61,611 nt of DNA from Helochares maculicollis. Taxonomy: Eukaryota; Arthropoda; Insecta; Coleoptera; Hydrophilidae. Below, piece after piece: positions 50,145-61,611 of this stretch. How positions within the stretch are numbered: the first letter of the stretch is position 1; each line of letters starts with the position of its first letter. The stretch spans positions 1 to 61,611 of the forward strand of contig JAWQRO010000073.1 of assembly GCA_033557835.1 (NCBI GenBank), read 5' to 3'. The notes under the pieces are model-generated. The model saw nothing but the letters and a program-made list of their open reading frames with translations, did not search any database and had not been told where the DNA came from. A program made the translations under genes and the position numbers.

Positions 50145-51930
50145 TTTTTACATTCCCCTGTTACTTTACGAAGTACAGCAAATTGAAGGTATTGCGATCA
50201 TCAAAAAATTCTATGACAAAATGTTGACTGATCTTCGCGTTCTAAGAGCCTCTGGATCCATTTTGACAATTTTTGGCAAGATGTCTGTCTGTGTTAAGGG
50301 GGAGGGGGGGGCTACCCCCCCCCCTAACCCCCTCCCCATTCGCTCCGCTTTTTACATTGTCGTGTTACTATACGAAGTATAGAAAAGAGAAGATATAGCG
50401 ATCATATTTTTTAAGTGTGAAGGGGGAGCTATCGCCCCCCCTTAAACCCCCCATTCGCTCCGCTTTTTACATTCTATTAAATTTATTTACATTTTTACAT
50501 ATCCGTGGTGCTTTACGAAGCACAGCAAAGGGAAGGTGTTGGGATCATCCAAAAATTCTATGAAAAATGTTGACTGATCTTCGCATTCTTAGAGCCTCTG
50601 GATCCATTTTGACCAGTTTTCGAAAGATGTCTGTATGTGTCTCGGTGAAGAAGGGGCTATCGTCCCCCCTTAACCCCCCCATTCGCTCCGCTTTTTACAT
50701 TATATTAAATTTATTTACATTTTTACATTCCCGTGTTGTTTTACAAAGTATAGTAAGATAAGATATTGCGATCATGAAAACATTCAAAGAAGATTTTTGC
50801 TGATCTTCACATTTCAAAAGACACTAACTTCATTTAACCCATTTTTGGAATAATATCTGAGTATGTCTGGAAAGGGGGGGGGATAGCCCCCCCCCCATTC
50901 GCTCCGCTTTTTACATTTTCGCATACGAAGTATACTTGCGATCATGAAAAAGTTCTACGAAAAAATTTGGACTGATCTTTACATTTTGAAAACCTATGAT
51001 TCCATTTTGACCATTTTTGGCACGTTGTGTATGTCATTGTCTAAACGTGATAGCGACCAGACTATTTGAGGTGGAGTGATGAAACTCGGCATACGGCTAT
51101 TATTGCAAAATCATAGATCTCTATCAACTTTTGAGGCATGTAGGACCACCGGAAGTACGTGTTTACCTACATAGTTTTGAAATTTTTTCAAAGAAACTAG
51201 TCGTTAAAATCGGTCCATCCAGTTCAATTTTGGTGCATGTCTTAAATACCGCGACAAACTGCCAGATATGAAGTTTCAACATGATCGGAGCACCGGAAGC
51301 ACTATTTTTATAATATTGAAAATTCCAATTTTAGTAGGTCTAGGAATAAAAAAATTTTGTAAAAATTTCACAAAAATTTTAAGCATGTTGGATTTAGCAA
51401 TAACAATTAGTTCGGTGTAAATTTAAAAACCGGCAGTGGGACCTTACCGTTATAAATTTCATTTTTACATTCCTGTATTATTATACGAATTGTAGTATAT
51501 GGAAGGTTTTGGGATCGTGAAAAAATTCTAGTAAGAGATTTTGACGGATATTCACGTTTTGAGTGCCCCTGAATCCATTATGACCATTTTGGGTTTGTTG
51601 TCTGTAAGTGTGTCTATATGTAACACGATAGCGGTCAAACCGTTTGAGGTGGAGCAATAAAATTACGCATACGATTATTATCGCAAAATCGTAGATCTGT
51701 ATCAACTTTTGAGGCATGTAGGACCATCGGAAGTACCCGTTTACCTACACAGTTTTGAATTTTTTTCAAATAAACTAGTCGTTAAAATAGGGCCATCGAG
51801 TTGAATTTTTGTGGACGTCTTAAATACCACGACAAACTGCCAGATAAGAAGTTTCAACATGATCGTAGCACCGGAAGTGCTATTTTTTAAAATTTGAAAA
51901 TGCCATTTTCAGTAGGTCTGGGAATTAAAA
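50145..51930 (+). repeat. CCGGAAGT-family array with shortened, GC-hairpin units
   Basis: 50145-50940 holds four shortened units, each starting tttttacattcc-type and reaching the atgtctgt block, then cut off by a G-run/C-run hairpin and ccattcgctccgctttttac. 50940-51930 holds two longer units with the usual caccggaagtac, gcaccggaag and aaaccgg.agtgggac motifs. No tail module is seen at the right end. Confidence 0.78.
50302..50915. repeat. Four G-run/C-run hairpin cassettes
   Basis: At about 50302-50345, 50421-50455, 50650-50680 and 50873-50893, a run of 4-8 G faces a run of 6-10 C across a short spacer (cta, agctatcg, ctatcgt or ata(g)). Each is followed by attcgctccgctttttacat. Stem lengths differ between copies, but the hairpin is kept. 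Confidence 0.75.
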
Positions 51931-52254
51931 ATAATAATAAATAGTTATAAAACTGCTGAATATTATTAAGTTGGCCATAAGAAGTAGATTTGCAAATAAT
52001 CCATTCAAAGATAAAAGTAATGTCCAACAAATTCACAACAGTTGTGAACATCAGCGTGAAAGGAAAAAAGTTAGAACGAGTAGATGCACACGTTTATTTA
52101 GGCTAATCAATCTAGGTTTTAGGATTGCTACTCTCAGAAATAAAGAGAAAACTCAAATTATATGTGGTAGTATTCGGGAGTAATATCCCATTATTCAAAC
52201 CCAAACTTCCTTTCCATCTAAAACGCAAAAGCTTTGAATCAATGCATCTTACCA

Positions 52255-52640
52255 ATACTGCCACGTTGCTGTGGGACTTGGATTCTAACTGGAGTCATCG
52301 CACAGAATCTTCTGACTACTCAAAGAACTATGGGGAGAAGCATGTTAGAAAAAATGATGCCAGACAAGGAAAGAAATGAGAAGATGAGGGAATGAAGTCA
52401 AGAGATTGACACCATAGAATGAAGTCACTGCAATCGCAAAGGGTTGGATACATCGCAAAGAGGAACCAGTAATTGATGGACCACAAAATTGATTGAACGG
52501 CACCCAAGAGACGCAAATGTCAAGGAAGCGCCCCGATGACAGATGGGACCCAGACATTAGAAGATCGCAGGAACAACTTGATTTGGAATAGCAAATAACT
52601 GCTACACTTTGGAAGATCTATGAGAGAGCACCGTTAAATC
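52255..52640 (+). mobile_element. RTE-like retrotransposon 3' fragment
   Basis: In shifting frames it encodes the C-terminal end of RTE-type LINE proteins: TLRTMERSMLEKMMPDKERN, a WTTKLIERHPRDA block and an IAGTT block followed by LEDL. Frameshifts and stops are frequent. It resembles the end seen at 16010-16210, but is on the other strand. Confidence 0.65.
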
Positions 52641-55600
52641 GTGCGTTTACGTCAAAATCAGTAAATCCCATCAAGAGGGATCTGAGATGCCAAAAATAGG
52701 ACATCTGTGATGCATCGTTCAACTCATAATGGGAAGAGGGTTGCCTTAATAGAGGTTGTTGAATTTGAAACATAGTTGCAAGTGTTACAAATTATCAATA
52801 GTAATTCTGACAATCCTGTAAACCTGGTCAATCAGATATTTAGTAACGCTCATCTCCCAGTGTTTTATGCCACAGTCCTAAAAAAATTTCGCTTAAATTG
52901 TAGACGTTTATTGGTTAATATGGGTTTATACTTTCACAGATAACTCCAGTTAGTGAGTTTTGAACCAACTTTGTCCTTTTGTCTACAAACTTTATGCTCT
53001 AAGATAGTGAGAACAACATCAATTAAGGATGTGCTCATTGAAACCAAAGCATAGTCTAGACGTTGCAGTTTTCGTTTGATCATGGGAAGTTCGATCCTTG
53101 ATATTTTTGTCTGATTTCACTCGAGGGATGAGCGAGCGAAGCGAGCGAATCCCGAGTAAGCGTAGCTAAAGCGTCTTTTTTTCATGGATACTAGCGAATT
53201 CTTGTCGTATTTCATCCTCATTCGAGTAAGCAAAGCATAGTGGTTCATTGATTCATCTTCATTTCTCGATTACCCTGAATGAGTAAGCGAAACATCAACC
53301 ATTCATCTGAGCCGGTACGAAACGAAAAGCGCTTGGTTTCTGAAACTCAGTTTCAGTGACGTCGAAGAGCATCGAACGACATAACCCAAGTCGCCTTACG
53401 CCAACCTGAGATACGTTACGACCCCCCAGGGTGGATGAAGTCTGCAATAGTGCGCAATAAAGCACACACAAACGTCACGATGCCCTTTTTAAGATTGATG
53501 AGGCAAACGTGTCCGCGAAGCTTTAGTTCAGCGCTCAACCAAAAACAACCAATGAAATGAGTTATAAATCCTAAGAGCAAGACACAACATTAATGCAAGA
53601 AGTTCACTACCCTCCGTTCTCGCCAACTACCATACGTATCGTTAGTTTGGAAAAATTCTATCAAAGACGGAATGTTCTGTTCGGGAACGAATATCACCAG
53701 CTTCACCATACACGACGCGTTTCGTCCAGTTCAATTCATTTTAAAATATAACTCGGATAATTTCCTGAAACTCATTGTTTACCAAATGTGTTGGTACTCT
53801 TGTATTATGCAGTAAATAGTGACCAAATTTGCCTCGGACTGTACCTGTACGTGGAAGGTTTAATAAACGAATTGAAAATTCATTTGACGGTTTGTTTTCG
53901 GCATCGATCCGTCCCGCCGCGACGGACGGCAAAACCTGATGCCCATCACCGAAGCAAGTAAGTTTAGTGTTAAAGTTCATAGTACCCATTAAGTCACCAA
54001 CAAGGTGATGCTAATCTAATCATAAAACCGCCATAAAACATTATGACATATCAGTTTAATTATGTTGTTGTTTTGGTTGTGATGAATAGGAATTTTGACC
54101 CTTCGTGCCGAGAGGGAGCGTGCGCTTCGGTAGGGTCGCCGCAATTCACCGCGTCTCTTTTGTTTTCATGTTCGGCAAAAAACGCGCCGATTCGACAAAT
54201 CTCAATTGTAAAAATAAGAACGAACTGGAAAAGGAATGCGAGGCGTTCGGAGAAAATATATTTATTTAAGTATTTTCTCATATGGAAGCTAGAACAACAA
54301 GGTTAGCAATGAAACGCAAAATCCTCATTAAACACTGGCTTATTTACTATAATCTAGTATTTGCAAAGTGTCTATAAGTACATTTTATATCTAAGTGGGT
54401 TATATAATCAGAGGCATAAGGCTAGATAACCCAATTACATTATTTCGATGTTATTGTGCAGAGAGACGTCGAATTAAAACGGGACAAGGTCGACGCATTC
54501 GAATATGTTATTTATTCTAACGACATTGGTTCGCGTTACTTCATATTTCATATCCGAAAAGTCGTAACTGAATAGCGCGAGCTTGACCGAGACCTCCAAA
54601 ATTTCTAAACGTGGACCGAGTGAGAGAGTGAGAGAGAAAGAGAGATGGACGGGCCGACGCGCAACGACCTCCTAAAAAGATCGTGAGGTAAACAAATCGC
54701 GTTGCCTGTGCGATCCCACTTCTCGTTACCACTTTCTAGGCCAATAGGACACATTTCGCTAAATAGAAAGATTTCACTTCGCCTCCGGCACGCTTCCTCT
54801 TCATTATGCGCCGCTAATTCCGTTCGGTAATAACGAATTATCTTCGTTGGCCATATTACCACAGATGCGCGCATATTATCGCAGTCGGCCGAATTATGAC
54901 ACTTGCTCGTATAATAACTGTTTGCCGAACTGTACCGCTTCGTTTACAGCAATCGGTTACGCGGTCAGACCGAAACGGACACTGCGGCGGCACTTTCCGA
55001 AACACCATTTTTACCAAAATATCCGACACTAAACAAATCGATTCCCGACAAAACCGTTCAATAAACTAATGACCGTCAGGAACAACGACCAAAATGTCAT
55101 CGAACCCCCGCCGCCTTCGCGCCGTGGGACTAACTCGCTCGTTCGTTCCGAACCGATTCAATTATTACCGTGACGTCACCGGGCGCAGATCGGATTACTT
55201 GATCTGAAATTCGCCCGAAAAAAAAAAATGCATATCGTTTATTTGTGACAAGAACGACATAACGTTATGTAAGAAAATAAACAAAATTTATTGAAACACG
55301 TAATCGATCCCTGACCTTTTTAGATTAGGAGCTGAAATCCCCGACTGCGATACGACGTTCCTAGTTAAATAAGTTACATCAATCGGGAGATAAGCAATCG
55401 TCGATAAGGACAAGTGCTATCGAACCTTTAAAACTACCGAAAACTCTGCGTCTGACCTACTTTTTTCAACAAACTACATACTTTGCGGCCTGAATTGGCC
55501 CACTTGGATCCTAGATCGTTGCTTATTGAATTTTATTGCCGCGATTAAAACCGTGGATAATTGGAACGTTCGCGAATTGGAAGCTACCGACATAGTTCAC

Positions 55601-56085
55601 CGATCGGCTGAATGCTCGCAGACTCGCCAATTGGACCTGTCACCAATAGAACCCGTCGCTAATGGGACCTGTTGCCGCTACAAACTACCACCGATCGGGT
55701 CCTATAAACAATGGCGTCTACTGCATATTTCACCCGCAGGTAAAAGTAAGGGCGGAGATATCCGAAGCAAGTCAATGAAACGAGGATCCAGTAATGAGGC
55801 TGCAAAATGAATCTCAAATGTTGAAGCTAAGATATTATTAATAGGTGATGAAGCCAATTGCGTTTTGTTCCTACGAGATATAGATCCTGGATACCAAGAA
55901 AATAGCTAGGGTAGAGATTTGGCCTTACCGTAAACACAAAGACAAAACTAAACCGTCTGTTCCATAATCAGAGAATAACCGAGGTAGTTACTACCCACGA
56001 AACCCGATGTACACAACACTTGGGAATGGGTAAAAACAAGATATAAAATGACGTTTAGGAATGCACCATAAGAACAAACTTTATT
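52641..56085. other. No recognisable gene
   Basis: It contains a gcgagcgaagcgagcgaat cluster at 53128-53150 with nearby gagtaagcgaa-like repeats (to about 53300), and a ga-rich run near 54620-54645. The rest is unassigned on both strands. Confidence 0.35.
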
Positions 56086-56089
56086 ACTT

Positions 56090-56620
56090 GACAAATAAGC
56101 CACACGGTCGCCCAGTCATGGCGATGTAAATGTCACCGTTGAGTCTGACCCATCCCAAAGTCTTGGGTATCAGCAAACAACCAACCTCAACTTATTTCAT
56201 CTAAATCGGTCAAGTAAAAATGGTGGAAGAAGTGTGGACGTTCGTGCAACTTTAGCTGCATGAAAAACAAAAGCATTTGGAAGGATGCTTGATGTTGATT
56301 TCTCGTTTCTAAACTTGACCCATTGTTATCGCCAAAATAGTCACTTGTGATTAGAAATGGAATCAATACGACCATCGCACACGTTCAGTGCTGTCTCTGG
56401 ATGGATCACAAAGCGCAATATTCAACAGAAGAAACCACAGGACTTACAAATTTTCATCTACCTTCATACTCACCAGATTTGGCTCCCTATGACTATCACT
56501 TCTACCTATTAGGACAAAATTTTAAACGAAAAACGATTTAGATTCGACAATGGCATAAATCTGGTCATCCAGAAAAATATTGACTTGTTGGCTAGGTCTC
56601 TGTACCACCAGTCTAAATCG
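56090..56620 (+). mobile_element. Mariner transposase relic (SETMAR/Hsmar-like)
   Basis: In frames that shift, the plus strand gives LHEKQKHLEGCLMLISRF, IAKIVTCD.KWNQYDHRTRS (first catalytic aspartate in VTCD) and LPSYSPDLAPYDYHFY (third catalytic aspartate region). The order matches mariner proteins of the IVTCDEKW type. The second catalytic region is deleted and there are several stops. Confidence 0.75.
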
Positions 56621-56634
56621 TGTAAATAGTAAGG

Positions 56635-57490
56635 GTACACTATGAAGATAGTATGGATGCACTCTGAAGATAGTATGGATACATTGTGAAAATAGTATGG
56701 AAGTATTGTCAAGATAGTATAGATGCACTGAGTAAATAGTATGAGTCCACTGTGAAGATAGTATGAATTCACTGTGAAGATTGTATAGCTGCATTGTCAA
56801 GATAGAATAGATGCTCTGTCCAGATAGTACGGATGCATTGTGGAGATAGTATGGATGCATTGTCAATATAGTATGAAGTCACTGTGAAGATAGCATCGAT
56901 GAACTGTGAAGATAGTATAGCTGCACTGTCAAGATAGAATGGATGCTTTGTCAAGATAGTATGGATGCACCGTGAAGGTAGATAATATTCATGTCCTGTG
57001 AAGATAGTATGGATAAACTGTGAAAATAGTATGGATTCACTGTGTGGATACAATGTGAAGATAATATGGATGCAATGTGAAGATGATAGGGATGCAATGT
57101 GAAGATAGTATTGATGTACCGTGAAGATAGTATTGATGCACCATGAAGATAGTTTGGATGCAACGTGAAGATAGTATGTATGCACTGTCTAGATAGTATG
57201 GATGCATTATCAAGATAGTATGGATGCACTGTCAAGATAGTACAGATGCATTATGACAATAGTATTGATGCACCGTGAAGATAGTATGCATGCAATGGGA
57301 AGATAGTATGGATATATTGTTAAGATAACATACTTGTACTGTCAATATAGTATGAAAGCACTGTGAAGATAGTATGGATACACTGTGAATATAGTATGGA
57401 TGTACTGTGAAGATAGTATTAAAGCATTGTGAAGATAGAAGGATGTACTGTGAAGATAATAGGGATACACTGTGAAGCTAGTATAAATAA
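56635..57490. repeat. 22-bp-unit minisatellite
   Basis: About 39 tandem copies of a unit close to agtatggatgcactgtgaag plus at (22 bases), with single-base variants. Because 22 is not divisible by three, translation on the minus strand cycles through three frames with a 22-residue protein period (SSQCIHTIFTVHPYYLHNAS-like). Frames there are repeat read-through. Confidence 0.92.
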
Positions 57491-57854
57491 ATGTGTGTGA
57501 ATTCGATATGCCATACCGCGTAATTCTCGCGTTAAAAACCAGCTCGGAAAAAACTGGTAAAGAATGGTCACTTATCATTAATGTTGTTTTCAAACTATTT
57601 GTGTCACCATAGGGAGAGGAAGAGCTGGGATAACTGGAGGTGACGCAAGTACAAACAACAACAAATGTTAAGCAACATTTCGATTGTCTGTACGAAACTC
57701 AAAATTGTGCTATTGTCCATACGAGGACGAAAATTATGCTATTGTTCACACTAGGACCAAAATGATACTCCCAATAAGCTCAATTTTGCTGCGAACAACC
57801 CAATAATAAACTCAATGTAAAAAATACACAAAATACCAACTGTCGATACGCAAC

Positions 57855-57945
57855 AATAGTATGTATGCATTGTGAAAATAGTATGGATACACTGTGAAGA
57901 CAGTATGGATGCAATGTGAAGATAGTAAGGATGCACTGTGAAGAT
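57855..57945. repeat. Outlying block of the 22-bp minisatellite
   Basis: About four more units (tagtatgtatgcattgtgaa and so on), separated from the main array by about 360 bases of other sequence. Confidence 0.88.
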
Positions 57946-57969
57946 AAAGGCTTTATAGTTATAGACTAA

Positions 57970-58210
57970 AATATTTGCTTATGAGTTAAATATGGCCGGA
58001 CATAACGCAGTCTAACAGCGTCCAGTTCGGGAAAGTAATTGTGAGGGTCGCGGGAACAAACCATCGCCAATACCCCCGTTAGGGGAACCCATTGCCAGGG
58101 TGAAGGAAACCAACCGTCATCGATGGCTACACTTGGTAAAGGCGAAGAAAGCCACACTTTATCAGAAGATTCGAGAAGACAGCAACGCAGACTCAGTTCG
58201 GCTCTCTGAG
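57970..58210 (-). repeat. Dispersed repeat, copy 2 of a pair
   Basis: Inverted relative to the copy at 22240-22440 and directly adjacent to the Jockey-like fragment that follows. The shared blocks include gagtctgc/ttgctgtcttc and cgaccctc/caat. Confidence 0.55.
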
Positions 58211-58229
58211 CGAGGTGGTCTCTTACTTA

Positions 58230-59130
58230 TACTACACTCGTATTTTGTATAGAACGCACGCACCGTGCTCTGCTTTAGATTGCTAAATGCTTTTTTAAAC
58301 TTCTGGATAATAGAGGTTCTTCCTTTGGTGCATTCTTGTAACATCGTCTTCTTTCAGCAGTTTGGCATCTTCTTCATTGGGTTGGTTATGTAATGGTACT
58401 TCATGTTTCTGTGCTTGTAGTATTATTTCTTTGGTCACAGTCCTCATTTGGAGATCACGATGGATTCACTTATGTTTAACAGCCTTTAGAGCACCAACAT
58501 TTCTCAATACTTTGTTCTGAAAGCGTTGGATTGCTCCTACATTAATACTTGAGAGGCACATTGTCAATGACTTCTTGCGGTTTGGTATTGGCCTAACTTG
58601 CCTATCGCTAGTTTAGCCGTTTAACAGTACAGATTTGTGTCTGTGTAATATTATATAATCACACCTATAAACAAGAAAAGATGGGGCCCAGCACGCCGCC
58701 TTGGGGAATTCCAAACATGATTGGCCTTATTTCTGTGTATGAATCTTCAAGTGTCTGTTGCAAATACAAGAATGTAACAGCTTGGCAAAAGTGCGTGTTA
58801 GTGTGTTACAGAACTTATTCTTTGATCCAGTGCGCCAGATCTTGTCGAAGGCTTGGGCAACGTCTACGAACACTTTTGCACAAATTTCTTGCTTTTCTAG
58901 ATTTTTCTGTACAACATTTATGATGCGAGTTACTTGTTCTACTCTGAAATGTTTGTTGCAAAATCCAAACTAGTTTGTTCGTTTGAGGTTTGAGATTTCC
59001 GTTATTGATTTTAGTCTTTTAGGCAATATCTTCTTAAAAACCTTTGATATCACTGGTAGAACTAAGACTGTATGACATTACCTCGAGAGGAGGTTTGCCT
59101 GGCAATATCAATGCTTCAAATAATTTCCCT
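58230..59130 (-). mobile_element. Jockey-like LINE reverse transcriptase fragment
   Basis: On the minus strand in broken frames: SYSLSSTSDIKGF, FGFCNKHFRVEQVTRIINVV, EICAKVFVDVAQAFDKIW, then GIPQGGVLGP-like sequence, and after an internal deletion IQRFQNKVLRNVGALKAV and IHRDLQMRTV. These match, in order, reverse transcriptase blocks of Jockey-type elements. The catalytic YADD segment is missing and there are many stops. Confidence 0.78.
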
Positions 59131-59439
59131 ATATCTGAGATATAATTAAATCAAAAAGGTTTGTTAATTTAAAAATTCTTTTCGTGGTAACTCTTTTGGT
59201 ACCACTCCTGGGGCAAGGTCGTATCTAGGTGCTTTATTTGGACTGAGGTTTCTTTTGATCTCTTGGTAACACTGTTGGTTTTGCTAATTCGAATCTTCTT
59301 CCTATAAATAAATAAATGAGAATATTGTAGTTGGCTAGTTAGTATTACTGCTGGAAAAGAATTGAGTATTTTGAATAAAATTATGCACATTTGAAGTTTT
59401 ATTTTTGTTTTCCTCGTACTGGGTTGCCGTTGTTTAATC

Positions 59440-59495
59440 GTGCAGGTACTTTTATGCAGTAGATATATGCATACGGGAATGTTGAGTGGAAATAG
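59440..59495 (+). repeat. Isolated composite-repeat tail fragment
   Basis: gtacttttatgcagtagata then atacgggaatgttgagtgga: the same tail as at 6225-6280, without any core units. Confidence 0.7.
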
Positions 59496-59499
59496 TCGA

Positions 59500-61095
59500 T
59501 TGGAATTCCGATGGAATTACAATCGGTAATTAGTAGAGCGTGTAATCAATAAGGGTCCTGTTATCAATTCAACGAAGAGCGACGCGAGCTAATTGGGTCA
59601 CGTTGATAATTACGAATATAAGCATGTGCACCTCGGGGAGCGCTATTGGGAGATAAATCAAGAGAGCGAAGCTCGGATTGGAAAGCCGACGCTATAAAAG
59701 TAGAATGTTCGGTATTAGGTGGCAATTACGTGATATCACTACAAGACAACATAACACCGATGGCAGAATAAAAGTAACAGAATCGAGATTACCCGGGGAA
59801 AGTCTAATAATATTGTATTCATTATTACGGCGTAACCTTGTTACAGCGGCTATTAGCAAAAGAGAAATCTTGCGGACGTAAAAATCTTGCGTATGCCTAA
59901 GTAGTTTGTGTGAACGCAAGTTTCTAACCTCCGCTCTACTTGACCCAATATAGAACCGCTGCCGTTCTTACGTTTCTGCATCGCCTCGTCGGCCTTTTTT
60001 GACATTGACATTGCCTACGTTCGAAACGTGTCATTTACCCGCTCGCATTTGTTCTTCTCGCTAGCTGGGTCGACGGAACATTTGTTTTTAAAAACAACTA
60101 TCAACGATTGCGTAGCCAGAAGAGGCGCTTAACCCGAACGGATTTTCAAATCGTTCAGGAAAGCTGCCACTTTTAACGAAGTTTCTGGGCTGAAATTTTG
60201 TACCCGCGCTAAAAAACATCACAGAATCGATCGACACAAAATTTCAGTTCGGTGCAGGTGCCGGAAGTGGCATTTTATGAGGTTCGACTTTTCCGAAGTG
60301 GGCCTTGAAATCGAGAAGATCGGAATTTTGGAAAATAGAGACGCATTAAAATTGAAGAAAACAAAGAAGAGAATCTGTCCCGACTTTCTATCGCAAGTGA
60401 AGTAAGTCGATTAAATCTCCTCATAATAGTCGAGTAATGAAGTAATTGAAGGATGGAGGCAGGTAACACACTCTAAATCCGGAGTGCAGACGTTTTATTT
60501 TAGCGAGCGCGGAGTGCGGTCGGTCGACTGGATGTATAAAAATAGCAAAACAAACACCGGCACCGCGATGTTCTTTTTTATATTGTTATAAATTTCTCCG
60601 CGAAGGAGGTCGAAGAAAGAGAAAGAGACGCGGCTACGGCGACCGGAGGAGCAGAGAGAGATGCCGAAGTGAAATGGTGTCACTTATTGCGGCCACTTTC
60701 TCGCAAATGCGAACGTAAGCCTACACGGATCCCCTTTTTGGCTCCGACTTCGCTTCTCCGCTCCACGCTCTCGAAACACTCACTTGCTCGAACATAAAAA
60801 CATTCAATTATCTAAGTATTATAGTTATAGTTATGTGTCACTCGTTTCGTGGAAAACATTTGAGGGCCGGGAGATCATCTACTAAATAAAATGGCCGCCT
60901 TTCTTCTTTTCTTCTGCAATTTTGCATCGGTTTAATGTCCCATTTGCGTTAAATTCTGTTTTAGCAACGCACTCTAGAAACTCCTTTCTTTAGGTTGGCC
61001 CTTCCGAAATGAAAACGCCCGCTTTGGGCAACTTATACGTCTCCGTTGTAACTTGATACTTTTTATTGTCTTAAGGGGAACGGCTACTAAACTCG
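59500..61095. other. No recognisable gene; one degraded repeat unit
   Basis: About 60170-60310 is a worn single unit of the CCGGAAGT family (gtgccggaagtggca, then aagtgggccttgaaat, at the usual spacing). A purine-rich stretch is present near 60610-60665. Nothing else is recognised. Confidence 0.45.
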
Positions 61096-61099
61096 ATAC

Positions 61100-61611
61100 T
61101 CTAACACTGCGATTTGTTGATGGAGGGCAAAACTAAAAAAAATCCTTTTAGTCTCCAGTGTATTCTCCCATAACTTCAATACATTTTCTCCAACGATTAT
61201 CCAATTCAGTTATACCATCTCTAAAATGGTTTTCTGGAAGCTCGTCAAAATATTGGTTCACAGTCGCTATAACTTCTTCATTTGAGGAAAAACGCTTTAC
61301 ACGGAGAATTGTTTTTTAATTTGGAAATAGCCCCGAAGGGGCTAGATCTGGAGAGTAAGGCGGATGTTCGATCAATTCATACCGTAAACCGTTCAATTTG
61401 GCCATTGTTTCAACACATTTGTGTTCTGGCGCGTTATCTCGATCGAGAATGATTTTTTTCTTCTTCAAGCCAAGTCTCTTTTCTTTCATTTTTGTATTTA
61501 ACATACCCAAGAGATTTGAATAATACTCTGCTACTACGGTTTTACCGATTTGAAGATCAACAAAATGCCCTTGGCATCCCAGAAAACAGATGCCGTAACC
61601 TTTTTGGATGA
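61100..61611 (-). mobile_element. Mariner transposase relic, cut by the window end
   Basis: On the minus strand from the window edge: KKVTASVFWDAKGIL, a frameshift, then GKTVVAEYYSNLL, IILDRDNAPEHK (second catalytic D), HPPYSPDLAPSG, a stop, and KRFSSNEEVIATVNQYF to GDGITELDNRW-like sequence. In the 34-residue spacing from the second D, the third catalytic D position is G. The first catalytic D and the N-terminus lie outside the window. Confidence 0.88.

Noticed and set aside
56509..57593. Several overlapping Ser/Tyr/Ile-rich frames on the minus strand
   Set aside because: Read-through of the 22-bp minisatellite.

Overview
This is nuclear DNA of an insect. Three conserved protein genes, all on the minus strand, have short GT-AG introns (50 to 751 bases) and animal-type products. 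The rest is AT-rich and densely packed with arthropod-style repeats: mariner relics, RTE-like and Jockey-like LINE fragments, and several unnamed repeat families. The order cannot be fixed from the sequence; a beetle would fit, but that is only an impression.

Layout. 1-4.3 kb: no convincing gene, only one small acidic reading frame. 4.3-6.3 kb: a composite repeat. 8.36-15.62 kb: a complete plexin receptor gene (plexin A type, 6 coding exons, about 1912 residues). Its last small exon, with the stop codon, lies downstream of an intron that holds a mariner remnant. 16.0-19.0 kb: an RTE-like LINE relic joined to a 1.5-kb, 30-bp-unit minisatellite. 22.9-24.0 kb: a NUDT19-like Nudix hydrolase ending in the peroxisomal signal SKL. 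25.3-26.1 kb: a hydroxypyruvate isomerase-like gene with all four metal ligands. 26.9 kb to the end: no conserved gene recognised. This part holds composite repeats, a 3-kb foldback element (37.3-40.3 kb), nested mariners (40.5-46.6 kb), tRNA-like SINE-type modules (35.2 and 49.3 kb), a 22-bp minisatellite (56.6-57.5 kb), a Jockey-like LINE fragment (58.2-59.1 kb) and a mariner cut by the window edge. Between these are stretches of 1 to 3 kb with no recognisable content.

The most interesting structure is a family of composite elements seen at five or more places. The best copies share a head containing ACATTCCCGTAT and a tail that repeats this motif inverted, followed by a short hairpin (GAGTG-GAGA-CACTC). 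Between the ends the core varies: either a variable number of about 0.45-0.6 kb units, each with up to three CCGGAAGT motifs, or a tRNA-like module. Subterminal inverted repeats, an internal tandem array and a 3' hairpin resemble Helentron-associated non-autonomous elements. That assignment is an inference. One copy appears to have inserted in a T-run inside a mariner transposase gene whose TA-flanked ends are both still visible.

The three genes have unrelated roles (axon-guidance receptor, CoA/nucleotide hydrolase, sugar-acid isomerase). Nothing suggests that they form a functional cluster.
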